Shown here piece by piece: positions 12,701 to 22,599 of a DNA stretch of 64,000 nt (position 1 is its first letter; each line of letters begins with the position of its first letter). The stretch covers positions 82,751,842 to 82,815,841 of the forward strand of contig CM037778.1 of NCBI GenBank assembly GCA_021229015.1, read 5' to 3'. The DNA is from Solen grandis (lineage: Eukaryota; Mollusca; Bivalvia; Adapedonta; Solenidae). A model generated the notes under the pieces. The model did not search any database, was not told where the DNA came from, and saw only the letters and a list, made by a program, of their open reading frames with translations. The translations under genes were made by a program, and so were the position numbers.

Positions 12701-15700
12701 CTTGGACAAATTAGAGACCTTTTAACATTTTTAATGAATGTGTCCTTTAGTTTTTCAAAGAACTCATGAATTTAACACCATATGAAAAATTGAATGTTTC
12801 CTAGGAAATCCATAAAATTCGTATTGATACACCACGCCATTGATTCTGTATATGTATTCACCGTTCCGCGTAATCTAGAATTAACATACATCATTATATT
12901 TATTTAATGCCAGTCGGGCCAGGTGCTTTTCATTAAAAATCATGTAGGCCCTATGCATATTGTATGTAACATATACTGTTAAACCTACTGTATGCATTCC
13001 TTTTAACTCGATACCTCTTTCTCTCTTCTGCCACACATCCATCCTACGTGAAATTAACTTAATAACCATTGATGGGAATGACTTTAAACTTCACCAAACA
13101 TGAAGGTTATTTAACTCATTGTTTACATTAAATGTTAATTAAGAATTTTTAAACAGGCAATTTGATAAAAAGTGCTTGCACGTGATATATAGATGACTGA
13201 ACATCTAGTGATAGGGCTGATTTTGAGACTTAAGAACACATAAATTGAATAGATCAATTTAATAGTTAATCTGAACCCACACAAACCAACTGTCTAACCA
13301 GGCTCTCTTAATGAACTAATTAAAGAGACTTTGGTCTAACTTACCACTATTGGTTGCCATAGATACAAGTAACCACGTCAGACTGAGCAAGGTATTTACC
13401 TGAGGGAAGCGCTAAAGAAGCAGGCTACCATGAGGCCCGGGAACCCGTGGTAGTTTCCCAGTACGTCCATCACGAGCCAGGGGATCAGCTGGAACAGATG
13501 CACGTGCATACTGAATAAGGCCCGCCAATCCAGTTACCAACCTTAAATATTATTTATTAAGATTTGAACAACGGAGCATTTAAAATCTTTATTTTCCCGC
13601 TAAGTTTTGAAGTGGACATATAATTAATGGATGCAATCGTATGTTTGATCAGGGATCGAACTGACAGCCTCCCATCCTCAGCCTCATGCAATTCTGAAAA
13701 CATACCACATAACCAATATGGCTAGTGTATGAAATGGGTTATGCATAGACTACAAAAACAAGAAAATGAGTCAGATAAAGGTAAACCTACAGCAGATAAG
13801 GGAACGTTTGCTTTCATAGTTACAGTTTATTAGTGGGATTATTGTTAAAATTTGCTTAAAATTCTTAAGCTGACAATATATGGGCACTATCCTTTTTATT
13901 CTACGCTGTATTTTACCTTTGTGTTCTAGCTGACTATCAACTATTATTGACTATTAAATATGATTTTTAGGGTTATTTTGATGAATATGTTAATTATTAA
14001 CAAAAGGGGATATATAAATTTAATGCCATTCTGTATTTGATGAAATATGTTATTCTTTTATTTTAATCATGTTAATTTGTTAGTTTAACATAATTATACC
14101 GTCCTCGGTGGCCGAGTGGTGAGAGCGTCCGCCTCGGGAGCGGAAGGTCGTGGGTTCGATCCGCGGCAGCGACATACCAAAGTTGCAAAAAAATGGTACT
14201 GTTATAGCTCCCTTGCTTGGCGCTCAGCATATAAGGGTAGTTGCAGGACTGGTTGACCCGGTGTCAGGATAATGTGACTGGATGTGGTATCATGCCACAT
14301 GTATATGGCATGATACTGCAGTAGCAGCACTATATCTGTCTCAAGTAGACATCGTCTCCGAATGACTGATGTCGGTGGGACGTAAAAACCCAACAAACAA
14401 ACATATTTATACACAATTAGTATATCAGTATCAGAGTTAGATATTTTGTCGTGTGTGTATTCATGATGAATTGTATAAAGAAATAATAATATTAATAAAA
14501 AAAAACCTTTACATATTGCTTCTATAGACCCCCAACAGAAATCGATCTCTTCCTTATTCCCCAGAATTCCGCCTCGGAAACACAATGCAGCTATACCAGA
14601 ACCATATTTTATTACTTTGGTTTGTCGCGGCAAGGGATCGAACCCACGACCTCCCACTCCCGATGCGGGCGTTCTAACCACTCGGTCAGTTGAGTACTTG
14701 TGCCAAACATCTTTTCATCTATATATTTATAACTGAGACGGCCTCCAGTCTGAGTACGTTCAGAATTAAATCTTTAACTGTTTTTATATCACTTTAATTT
14801 CTCCTTCCCAAATCAAACGAGTACAAAATTCTATGTGATTGGCTTTACGGAAACGGACGCGTCCTGTGTGTTCAACATAACATAATTTAAGGATTAAAAA
14901 GTCTTTCTCGAAAATATATAACAATATGATCGTCTCTGATTATCATGAATGACAATTGTAACAAGAAATTTGATAGGTTGACTATCTCGTTCCTCCGAGT
15001 TATTATCTCGTTCCCTCTACTTATTATCTCGTTCCCTCGAGATAATAAGTCGTTCTCGAGATAATAAGTCGTTCTCTCGAGATAATTAACTCGTTCCCTC
15101 GACTTATTATCTCGTTTCCTCGAGATAATGAGTCGCTCCCTTGATATAATTAATTCGTTCCCTCGACTTGTTATCTCGTTCCCAAGACTTATTATCACGT
15201 TCCCTCGACATAAAAAAGAGATGTGCGTGTCACCTCTATGCAACCATAATTTAGGGTCATGTACCAAGGTAAAAATACATTTAGTATTATTTGCTTACTT
15301 CACTTACTGTTTATTAAATTCTAAACGCCATATGGTAAAAGTTTTTATGTATCACTTATTTATTCAACAATAAAATCTTCAAATTTTGAAGCAAGTCCCA
15401 TAACTGTACTTACAATATGTTACAGTACGCTTTTAAAGATTCAGTATGTTTATAAACACAGTGGGAAAAAAAACCTCACATTTGCAGGTATAAGTATGTA
15501 AGTTTTTTTTTGTTTTTTTTTTTGTTTTTTTTTTTTTGTTTGTTAAATTTCATTATTTAAAAAACGCACTTTTTTTTACTTTAGTCCAGTTCAAATTATA
15601 AATAAGGTCATAACTTATCTACTAGTAAGTTACAGATGGTAAAAAACACGTTATTTGTTTTTGTTGTTTGTGTAATATATTGTATTTTTGGTATATAATA

Positions 15701-18700
15701 TTGTTCTTGTGATTCTTAAGATCATACATTAGAGACTCAAAACCTCAAAATAAATAAATAAAAAACACACAGAGAACTAACGACGTCATGCATGTTCGAC
15801 AGGCGTACCTCAGGTGCGTCTGCCAGTCAGCCCCGAAAGGCAATGATAGCAAACGCTGATATATATGGCTGTCATGGCCACGGGGAAACTCCTGCACGTA
15901 GAAGCGCGCGAACTGCAACCGCACCAAGACCGCAAGTTCGCCGAGTACGTCACGCCGGACCGGGAGCTTGACCGGAGCCGATCGTGTGTTCCCGGAAATC
16001 AGGCGGCAAAGTCCGGCGCGGGACGCATGGGACGCCGTACTGGAGAGTCTCAGTAGCTGGGATTACCAGAGAACCAGCGCAGACTGCCATTGCATTTCAC
16101 TATATTATAACCTGCATGACCACGGATCTCCCTACACATGCCACATTTCATGACACTATATATATCATGCACTGCGTTTTTTAACTTCCAGATGGGTTAT
16201 ATGCAATATTATTCTATGATAATAACACTTCACCAAAACAATGCATTCAATCGAAGCTAAACAGCATCTTAGACATCTTACAAAAAAATATTTGGATGTA
16301 CAAAATAGGTATGGATTTAAAAACAAAGGTATTGCTTAACTATATACAATGTATATTTAATTTTTAAAAAAAATGTATATTATGCTCAAATTCTATTTTT
16401 AACTATGCATAGTAAACGTATGTATAAATAAATCAAAATTAACAAGGCGTGCAATGGTTTTTTCAAATGAGCTGAAACGAAAGTAACTGCTTAAACCTTA
16501 AACATTGTATATAGACGGTAGTGCATATAAGGTTTGATATTACTAAAGCGAAAGTAAGAATGATATTCCAGGTATCATATATTTCTCTTAGGGTTCGGCA
16601 TTTCTATATGCAAGGAGAACTGAATGTTTTGTTTAATTTTGGGCACAGAAACGTTTAATAAAGAATTAAATACTAATTAGAGCTATCCCTTCCCAGATTT
16701 TAGCTATGAAAATATAGATCCGCTCTTCCCGTTCATAACCAGGTCAACTGCTCATAAATATTGTTACAAACAAAACCATGTGTTCTTTTGTGCAAAAGAG
16801 GTTAACCATGGTTAGCGTGTTAGTCAATTTTAATATATCTGTAAGCACAATTTAATGATGGATGAAAGGTCCATTCGAATGAAAAATAGGGAGGAGACAG
16901 TGTACTCAACTTGATTACGATATTTCTCAATGTAACGGGAGACACAGGAAGTTACCTTATTGTTTGAGAAAAAGTATATGACACTGTTAAAAGAAACCAG
17001 ATATTCAACGGTAAAAATAATGTCATAGAATTACAACACTTAATTACTGTTCTATTTCGTGGGTCACCGCTTCTAAGCAACAAATATTTGGTGCAGTAAA
17101 ATATCCTAATGCCGCAGCATGCCATAATTTGTGTGTTATAACTCAGTATGTAATGGTTAAAGTTCAGATAATGAAGGGTAGCCGATCGGAGCGTCATTTA
17201 GGGGCTCATTTTAATCAGACTGGTTCAAGCTATAGGTAATCCATCATAGTCCATCAAATGCTTAAAAAGACTTCAGTGCAGATGCAAGCATCCATTGACT
17301 AGGAGTTATAGGCTCTTTTGCTCAAAGTCTATGAAGGCTTGCATTTACGATAAAATCCCCACCATCTCTCGATGAACCATGATTACAATGATGGATGACC
17401 TTGAATAACCTCACTATACCTGGTCTCTCTTGGTGACAAGGCAAAGCTGAAGCGGATCGTTGTCATGGTAACGTGCGTGTAGGACCAGGCCGACAAAGAC
17501 CAATAATGAGGTGAAAATGAGACTCGCCGGAAGTTGTAAATACAATGCTCTGGTTAAAATAAAAAATAATTAAATAAAAATTTCAAAAATAAGGAAAGTT
17601 CATGTCACATGATGTTTTTAATAGATGTACTTCACGTGATCACTTTACGTGATCAGAATCTGGCATAATTAATCCGTAAATTTAGTATTATTTTTTATTT
17701 AAGACTAATCGAACTATGCATAAAATATAAATGTAGCATACGATTATTCAAAGTTATGACCCTCGTCATGTAATCAAGTGATGTCAGGTAGCGTTTCTTA
17801 CCCTGTTTGATATACAGGGGAGGGGGGGGGATCAAAACAAATCTGCGGCTCTAGTGCCAGCGTGTGTGTGGGGGGGGGGGGGTAGTGACAGGTTTCCAGC
17901 TGAAATCAATCAATGGTGCATGTATAAGAAAATAGCCCCATTATTAAGTCACATGCACTTATAAACATTGAATATACCAACTCTAAATGGCTAACCAACG
18001 TACAGTTGCGCCTTTTTCGTGGTTTCCATGCTGAGATATCGTTGAATCATGGCGAGGTTCGAGCCATATATTGTCATTGACGTCACGAACCCGCCGATGA
18101 CCAGTGTCCAGAAGGTGTGACGTTCAAATGGACTCGGATCAAAACTGTCGGGAATGAACATGTTTGATTAGATATACATAGAACATGGTTCAAAGGAAAA
18201 AGACGAAGGAGACAAATATTGTGGTAACTGCTAACAGACCAGTAATGTTTTGCTGGCTTTTTCATATATCTCTCAGTCACGTTTGCTACTAGTATATATT
18301 CCGAAGAACCACCCGAATGACGAACCTATGGGTTACATGCACATGTACAATCCTGAAATCCCCTCAGCAAAGTTGCAAACGTTAATTGTCGCTGCAAGAA
18401 GTCGAACCCACAACTTAAGACTTAAGACCATTGCCTGCTGCTGAAGTTGTGGTGGTTATTTCATGATTCTATCGAGCGCAAATCTTAACAAATTTCTATC
18501 ACTAGAAGACAACAAACCCACTTATCAATATGGATTCGACTCCCATTTAGGGCCTTCTTCCAGACGACGCCGACCCCGCCTTCTTCCATGGATCCCTTTA
18601 TAGCGATTGCCACCACCCCCGCAAACACAATCAACATTTGGAATGCATCGGTCCACATCACGGCCTTCAGACCGCCCTGTAGAAGATATGTTGCATTGTT

Positions 18701-19927
18701 CATTGACTTAAAGAAGATCTGATAGTGACTTGAAACAAATGTGAATGTCTTAATAAAAAAAATGACTTTGGTTTACACTTCGGTTAAACTATTTCTTAGG
18801 TCATGATCATTCATTTTGAAGATTTCATAATATTAAAAAAGCTTTTGAATGGAGCTTATCAAAAAATATAATCAAGTGATTCCATCTTATTATTCAACAA
18901 ACGTTGGTAAAACTGCGTTATCATAATTTGTGAAAAGAATACTTTCATCAGCTTAAGTCAAACGGGAACTATTCAGATATTTGGTGGGTTACCTAATATG
19001 TGCGTCAGCCTCGGGAGCGGGAGGTCGTGGGTTTCGATCCCCGGCCGCGACATACCAAAGTCGTAAAAATGGTACTGTTATAGCTCTCTTGCTTGGCGCA
19101 TATTAGGGTAGTTGCAGGACTGGTTGGCCCGGTGTCAGGATAATGTGACCGGGTGTGGAATCATGCCACATGTCTACGGCATCATACTGCAGTGTGGCAG
19201 CACTATATGTGTCTCAAGCAGACATAGGCTGCAAATTGCAAATGACTGAAATACTGTCGGTGGGACGTTAATACACACACAGTAAAAAAATATATACATA
19301 TATGTATACATCTTTACGACATTTTATGTCCTTTCTTCCCTACAGCATATTTTCAATATATAATTGAATACCTCATTACAGTAAACTTCTTGATTTGTCT
19401 GGGGGAGGACCCTACTGGTCAGACAACCATTCCTTAATATGAGCCTCTTTGAAATCGATGTATTATTTTTAGACAATACAGTGTATTTAACAAGGAAAGA
19501 TAAAAATAAGGTTAATAATGATAAAATTATAGCAAGAAAACTATATCTAAGCCCGTTTGGCTATCTCACTCAATGATAGAAGCGTGTTAAGCACATTCAG
19601 CTAACAAAATTCTTAAATGTAAAAATCCATTCAATGAATCTATAGGAGAGAGGACTATTAATTCATTAAATCAAAATAAATTGTGAGACGGAAGACTTAC
19701 AATGGCTGTGTAGAACGTGCAGACCGCCCCGATAACGAGAATAGATATCAATATGTCAATCCCCATCACTGAAAATAGAGAAAATGTAAAGCAGTTGGTG
19801 ACGGCGATGACCAATCATCAACATCATCATCATCATCATCATCATCACTTTATAGCAGTTAGGCAGGTAGTTTAAAAAAAAGAAGAGGTCTTTTACACTA
19901 ATTAAGTGTTAATCTTACCTTGATTAA
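3766..19927 (-). CDS. SLC5-family Na+/solute symporter (SMCT/SMVT-like), 3' twelve exons, N-terminus missing
   Basis: A spliced gene for a sodium-coupled transporter of the SLC5 (SSF) family. These plasma-membrane proteins use the Na+ gradient to import monocarboxylates, vitamins or iodide in the SLC5A5/6/8/12 branch. Twelve exons join with GT-AG sites and perfect phase from the gap edge (19927) to the stop (3766). Family signatures in order: NQVMGID; GAVCTFYTAIGGLKAVMWTD; DPSPFERHTFWTLVIGG; GSNLAMIQRYLSMETTKKAQ; RDQLIPWLVMDVLG; PGLMVACFFSASLSTVSSGV, whose Ser/Thr cluster lines the Na2 site in the family; ALSIFGMVGGPLLGLF; and LSYLWYSTLAVLTTVIVGLM. About 470 codons are visible against roughly 600 for the family, so the first helices are absent. 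Possible N-glycosylation sequons are NGS and NTS. The substrate cannot be told from sequence alone. Confidence 0.93.
3859..4895. other. SLC5 intron
   Basis: No coding sequence seen. Contains A-rich runs (about 4265-4310, 4683-4710) and a short (aattg)n run near 4514-4532. Confidence 0.6.
4896..5014 (-). CDS. SLC5 exon: start of the cytoplasmic C-terminal tail
   Basis: 119 nt. Acceptor GGTTCCAG, donor GAG/GTAAGC. Begins with the TGGTRSKPVERRLLSPLY stretch, which matches the family's TGxxR...L(I)SP tail after the last helix, and ends in a Ser-rich stretch. Confidence 0.9.
5401..5498 (-). CDS. SLC5 exon: GLDQLYQLSYLWYSTLAVLTTV...CVTG
   Basis: 98 nt. Acceptor TTCTTTCAG, donor GTAGGT. LYQLSYLWYSTL matches the family L(Y)SLSYMWYS motif before the last core helix. 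Confidence 0.92.
5499..6262. other. SLC5 intron with two related hairpin elements
   Basis: Two small palindromic elements at about 5822-5895 and 6083-6168 share the central 15-mer ttgctacgctcgctt. In each case it is flanked by arms of the form acag(a)ca...gcc / gg...tgtctgt. Otherwise AT-rich intron. Confidence 0.55.
6263..6489 (-). CDS. SLC5 exon: helix plus long extracellular loop
   Basis: 227 nt. Acceptor CACTTCAG, donor GTAGAA. It opens with GAAAGVISSLCVTCWVAVGS (a helix). The loop that follows, rich in Thr, Ala and Ser, carries the sequon NTS and a possible paired Cys. Loop length and composition are the most divergent part of the protein, as is usual for this position in the family. 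Confidence 0.88.
6650..11135. mobile_element. Candidate Helitron/Helentron-like composite with an internal repeated module
   Basis: The left side starts in a (TTA)n tract followed by the hairpin ggctttctg...cagaaagtcc (6670-6696). The right side ends with acagaaagccctat, a 7-bp hairpin cgtttgt...acaaacg (11095-11113), then CTAG at 11118-11121 and a T. That is the layout of a Helitron 3' end. A module containing ccgtttccggaaaattgcaa recurs near 7150, 7600 and 7870. No Rep/helicase ORF is present, so it would be non-autonomous. The left boundary and the unity of the 4.5 kb are inferred. Confidence 0.4.
9650..10553. mobile_element. Dispersed element with about four internal tandem units
   Basis: Starts near agagggccatggtggcc and ends near ctctggtgagctac. 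Units of roughly 130-165 bp recur. Each has a word like caagggatcaacttt, a gagcactatgagttgacc-like word and ccaaatgacatgaa. The overall plan is the same as that of the element at 44532-45444. Confidence 0.55.
11150..11530. repeat. Two diverged repeat units of about 171 bp
   Basis: cccttgatgggactgtagcc (near 11252) and its relative cccttgatatgaatgtagcc (near 11423), each followed by gttatggccaag, end at a CCG-rich stretch (11516-11530). Typical of a dispersed mollusc repeat. Confidence 0.5.
11637..11794 (-). CDS. SLC5 exon: ALVFGVVTIALAFAAQSFGS...NSW
   Basis: 158 nt. Acceptor TTGTTTCAG, donor TGG/GTAAGA. Two membrane helices joined by VALSIFGMVGGPLLGLF, a diagnostic SLC5 signature. Ends in phase 0. 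Confidence 0.95.
12124..12251 (-). CDS. SLC5 exon: TVSSGVNALALTFLTDIAKP...ISKAL
   Basis: 128 nt. Acceptor GCTTCAG, donor CTAG/GTAAGA. Completes the family motif S-x-S-L-S-T-V-S-S-G-V-N-A-L-A, then the loop FLTDIAKPLYSYRTGRKMAE and a helix start. Confidence 0.95.
12252..13399. other. SLC5 intron with (GAT)n and a SINE remnant
   Basis: A (GAT)n microsatellite lies at about 12665-12702. Near 12440-12500 a fragment with ttggaccagtactttg matches the body of SINE family C. No exon seen. Confidence 0.5.
13400..13488 (-). CDS. SLC5 exon: LIPWLVMDVLGNYHGFPGLMVACFFSASL
   Basis: 89 nt. Acceptor TGTTCCAG, donor GTAAAT. Encodes the conserved PWLVMDVLG and PGLMVACFFSASL segment that leads into the sodium-site Ser/Thr cluster. 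It ends with two bases of Ser. Confidence 0.95.
14099..14403 (+). mobile_element. SINE family A, near full length
   Basis: A tRNA-like head has an A box (gtggccgagtggtgagagcg) and a B box (gtgggttcgatccgc). The body reads caggactggttgacccggtg and gataatgtgactggatgtgg, with an internal hairpin around tatcatgccacatgt. It ends with gactgatgtcggtgggacgt and a CAAA-rich tail. Bivalve tRNA-derived SINEs look like this, but the named family was not assigned. Confidence 0.85.
14565..14700 (-). mobile_element. SINE family A, 5' part
   Basis: Read on the minus strand: tRNA-like head ctgaccgagtggttagaacg, B box gtgggttcgatccct, then gcgacaaaccaaag. Truncated after the first quarter of the body and lies opposite to the copy just upstream. 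Confidence 0.75.
14985..15212. repeat. Palindromic tandem array of ctcgttccctcga / cttattat units
   Basis: About ten alternating direct and inverted copies of a word like ttatctcgttccctcgag, with the reverse-complement form gagataataagtcgttctc. Each unit is about 22 bp. The array could fold into several hairpins. Open frames here on both strands are by-products. Confidence 0.8.
15805..16045 (-). pseudogene. CpG-rich block, possible decayed SLC5-like exon
   Basis: A 240-bp GC-rich block stands out in AT-rich intron. On the minus strand one frame reads SFPVAMTAIYIS, like the second helix of SLC5 proteins. After a 2-base slip in an (AT)n run the next frame gives AFAIIAF, and a GTACGC donor-like site follows. 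The order is wrong for this gene, since such a helix belongs far upstream. It may be a decayed duplicated exon, misplaced sequence, or chance in a stop-poor GC-rich stretch. Confidence 0.2.
17222..17412. mobile_element. M3 element (copy 1), abutting a splice donor
   Basis: About 190 bp closely related to 59757-59957. Shared words include acttcagtgcagatgcaagc and ggcttgcatttacgataaaa. Ends are inverted: ggtaatccatcat near the left, atgatggatgacc near the right. It ends about 7 bp from the donor of the exon at 17420-17549. Confidence 0.7.
17420..17549 (-). CDS. SLC5 exon: ALYLQLPASLIFTSLLVFVG...KRDQ
   Basis: 130 nt. Acceptor TTAACCAG, donor CAG/GTATAG. One hydrophobic helix, then a loop HARYHDNDPLQLCLVTKRDQ that matches the family DCDPL...APDQ loop. 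An M3 repeat ends within about 10 bp of the donor. Confidence 0.92.
17820..17882. repeat. Two poly-G runs
   Basis: G-rich tracts at about 17820-17831 and 17869-17882 on the plus strand, with G-quadruplex potential, lie in the intron between the 17420 and 18004 exons. Confidence 0.7.
18004..18144 (-). CDS. SLC5 exon: FDPSPFERHTFWTLVIGG...TTKKAQ
   Basis: 141 nt. Acceptor CCGACAG, donor GTACGT. Completes the split Asn and encodes FDPSPFERHTFW, a membrane helix, then YGSNLAMIQRYLSMETTKKA, all typical of SLC5A5/6/8/12-like proteins. Confidence 0.95.
18522..18676 (-). CDS. SLC5 exon: GGLKAVMWTDAFQMLIVFAG...RIHID
   Basis: 155 nt. Acceptor CTTCTACAG, donor GTGGGT. GGLKAVMWTDAFQ is one of the strongest family signatures. 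A hydrophobic helix (MLIVFAGVVAIAI) follows, then KGSMEEGGVGVVWKKA and a sequon NGS. Ends with two bases of an Asn codon. Confidence 0.95.
18677..19700. other. SLC5 intron containing a SINE
   Basis: Apart from the SINE A copy at 18992-19285, no recognisable feature. Confidence 0.6.
18992..19285 (+). mobile_element. SINE family A, 5'-truncated
   Basis: Begins inside the tRNA-like head (gcctcgggagcgggaggtcg), keeps the B box with one extra T, and matches the 14099 copy through to gtcggtgggacgtta. Confidence 0.85.
19701..19768 (-). CDS. SLC5 exon: VMGIDILISILVIGAVCTFYTAI
   Basis: 68 nt. Acceptor ATTTTCAG, donor GTAAGT. It enters with two bases completing Val and ends in phase 0. It encodes one transmembrane helix ending in CTFYTAI, which leads into GGLKAVMWTD of the next exon. 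Confidence 0.9.
19919..19927 (-). CDS. SLC5 exon, only the last 9 nt visible (cut by the gap)
   Basis: The coding strand reads N...TTAATCAAG followed by the donor GTAAGA. Joined in phase 1 to the next exon it gives (L)NQ-VMGID, the expected family ALNQVTG motif. The rest of this exon is hidden by the run of Ns at 19928-20027. Confidence 0.75.
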
Positions 19928-20027
19928 NNNNNNNNNNNNNNNNNNNNNNNNNNNNNNNNNNNNNNNNNNNNNNNNNNNNNNNNNNNNNNNNNNNNNNNNN
20001 NNNNNNNNNNNNNNNNNNNNNNNNNNN
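19928..20027. other. Assembly gap (100 N)
   Basis: Exactly 100 Ns, the conventional placeholder for a gap of unknown size. It cuts an SLC5 exon and separates the transporter contig from the CELF contig. Confidence 0.99.
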
Positions 20028-20567
20028 AATTGAAATACTGCGTTTGTTGATAATAATCACGAACAATGACGCAAATCTGTTGAACTTGACAATTTGGAAA
20101 CGACGGAAGTTTGCTTTAATTGCAAGGGAATGCAAGAGTTAAATCATTATTCCCGTGCAGGTTGTTCTACATTCATTACTTGAATGCGATTATTGAAAAC
20201 AATTGACGTTAATTTGAGCTCAAGATTGAAATAATGTCTTAGAAAGATTAAATCATTTGATTTTTTTCTTTTGGTGAGTAATCCATATGGCTTAGCGGTT
20301 TAATTAACTACACACGTATTTCGGAAACAAGAATGCTGGAATGTGTGCCTTCCTAATTAAAGGCTTTAAGTTTTACTTATTGTTTTCTTTTGTGAGGTTA
20401 AACGTCTCACCAACAGTATTTCAGTCATTTCGAGACACTGATTTATTTAGTTGGTAAGCAAGCTTTAATTCGAACTCTTAAGTTGTGCTTGTGATATATA
20501 TTTTTTTTAATTTTGTATATATTTGATAATTAAGTTATTATTTTTACTCACGTCGATAAGGATAGTT

Positions 20568-20600
20568 CGGGGGGGGGGGGGGGGTTGGGGGGGGGGGTTG
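20568..20600. repeat. Poly-G tract
   Basis: Long G runs interrupted by TT, a likely G-quadruplex former and a site of possible length error. Confidence 0.8.
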
Positions 20601-20629
20601 TTGTTTTTTGCACAAAGAAGGTCATGAAA

Positions 20630-20715
20630 AATAATTGGGAACAGGGTTCGAACACGCAGCCTACGGTTCAAAGTCAAGTAGGCCTACGCTACCGCTGGGC
20701 CACGGGGCCCATTTC
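20630..20715 (-). mobile_element. tRNA-like SINE head (family C-like)
   Basis: Minus strand shows an A box gtggcccagcggtagcgtag and a B box gttcgaaccctgtt. It lacks a tRNA-length acceptor stem, so it is a SINE fragment and not a tRNA gene. Confidence 0.55.
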
Positions 20716-22376
20716 GCTGGGGTTCAGTCATACGCAATGAATAAATATACTGAGTTCGATTCACCCTTGCAAACTTAGAATCATGTCAGACCAGAAATCA
20801 CCGCGAATTTGATGGCATTCAAAACTTAAGTAGAATGCGTAATTTTCGGACCTGGCCGACGGTCAGCTTCCCCGTTCATTGTAGAGAACATAATTAGACC
20901 ATCACTGAATAGAGAAGCGTTTACCAAGTCATCTACTAGACCTCAGAACTATGACGGAATCGATCAGGCTTTGGATCATATGACGTCATCACATGATGTC
21001 ATTTAATATAAGTCAAGACATAAGAAAATATGGATGGATTTCAATTAATCTCAAGATATAGTTGACTTGAGTTAAATTTGGTTCTGTAAATGAGGGAATT
21101 AATAAAAAGTAGACCAACGAAAGGATGGGTGGATATTTTTTCTTGCTCGAAACCAAATGCATGTATACATACATGTACATACATCAATACATGTACAGTG
21201 TAATCATTTGGTGTTTAATTAAAACAAAAGCACAACGTCTTCTCACACTTCCAATGCTGACAGCCCTCATACAAATGTTCTTATTAAACTCGGGAAGAAC
21301 CCGTCTGTAAATATCAACAATTCAATCCAGGAGAATGTAAATGAAACGTAATTAAATTTTCTGCTTTTATTACAGACTCCAACAATAGCCAATGCACTCG
21401 AAAGTTTCTGTGAATCAAACCGACACAAAATACATAGTTTGTAAGACGGAATCCGGCAAATAGGAATGGAAAACCGAGCGGAGAACGAATCGTTAATGAC
21501 ACTTGAGGTTTGTAATTAATTGGGTCCCCCGAACCATTTACAAGTCTGAGGCTTTTCAAGAGAATAACCAATAATAAAATGTCTGAATGCGAGAGGCAAT
21601 TGATTGCATGCCTTCTTTTCCTCCTATTCCTTCTTCTATTTCTTCTTCTGGCTTCCTTTTCCCCCCTTTCCCCTTCTTCTTATTTTGAGATAACCTTCTT
21701 TACAAAATTTCTACTGTATTCTTAGTAAATTACGAAACTAAGACAATAAACAAAGACTCTCTAAAATACGAAACTAATACCACAAACGAAAGAGATATAC
21801 AGGGACTGACGAAAAATACGAAACTAATACTATGACTGAAGAAAAATACGAAATATACGAAACTAATACAGTAAAAAATAAATAAGAAATAAATGATAAA
21901 CTTTGTGTTTTTGTTGGATTTATCAAATCAAAACTAATAGTGACTGTCGAAATATACGACCTTCCCCCCCCCCCGCAAAGAAAAAAAACAACAAAAAAAC
22001 AAACAAACAACAACAACAACAAAAAAAAACATGAATTGTATTTAAAGCCACTTGTGCAGCCGCCGTTCATAATAATAATATCGTGGCGGCTGTACACACT
22101 TTAACACTTTTTACGAAAGAGGTAAAAAAAAAAGAACTAAGACGAAAGCCTGATCTGTTAGTGACAGACCAAATATTTCATCGTCGTTCTAATCCGGCTT
22201 AACTGACGTGAAACTTCTCCCAAAGCCTTATCTTTCTTTAACCACTCACAAGAAGTCCGTCGCTGACACACAGAAGTGACGTTTCTTTTATTTACTGGCG
22301 ATTTTTTTTATCTTCAAGCTAAGAACTCTACTGTTTTAAAAGACGAAGCGCTGAGACGCGTGTTTTGCGATAATAT

Positions 22377-22531
22377 AGTTGAACCTGTTCGCGACCAGCA
22401 TTTAGTGGTCAGTTTTAAGTACCACACTAGCGATTTGTTTTATGTTTATACTTAATTTAGCTACCATCTCTGTTGAGCGGTCACTTTCTCGTGTCCCCTT
22501 GACTGACCGCTTAAGACAAGTTTGACTATAG
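22377..22531 (+). mobile_element. M1 inverted-repeat element
   Basis: Starts TA-gttgaacctgt and ends acaagtttgac-TA, with internal agtggtcagttt, ttgactgaccgctt and related GCGGTC words. The TA flanks and roughly 15-bp imperfect inverted ends suggest a Tc1/mariner-type MITE. Confidence 0.75.
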
Positions 22532-22599
22532 CTCTTCAAATGGGACTACTTATGCCTGATTTCAGGTTTGCTTATTGTACAAGACCTGAATGTATTATG

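Larger units (their letters stand above)
13489..17419. other. SLC5 intron: two SINEs, a palindromic array and a CpG-rich block
   Basis: Holds SINE A copies (14099-14403, and about 14565-14700), the ctcgttccctcga array (14985-15212), T-rich runs near 15505-15540, a CpG-rich block (15805-16045) and an M3 element at 17222-17412. The rest shows nothing recognisable. Confidence 0.6.

Noticed and set aside
14100..14172. Possible tRNA gene
   Set aside because: Good A and B boxes but no proper acceptor stem pairing, and the sequence continues into a SINE body repeated elsewhere in the window. The same applies to 20630-20715 and 58390-58455.
14202..14681. 159-codon open frame (minus)
   Set aside because: It spans parts of two oppositely oriented SINE A copies and the DNA between them; no protein similarity is seen.
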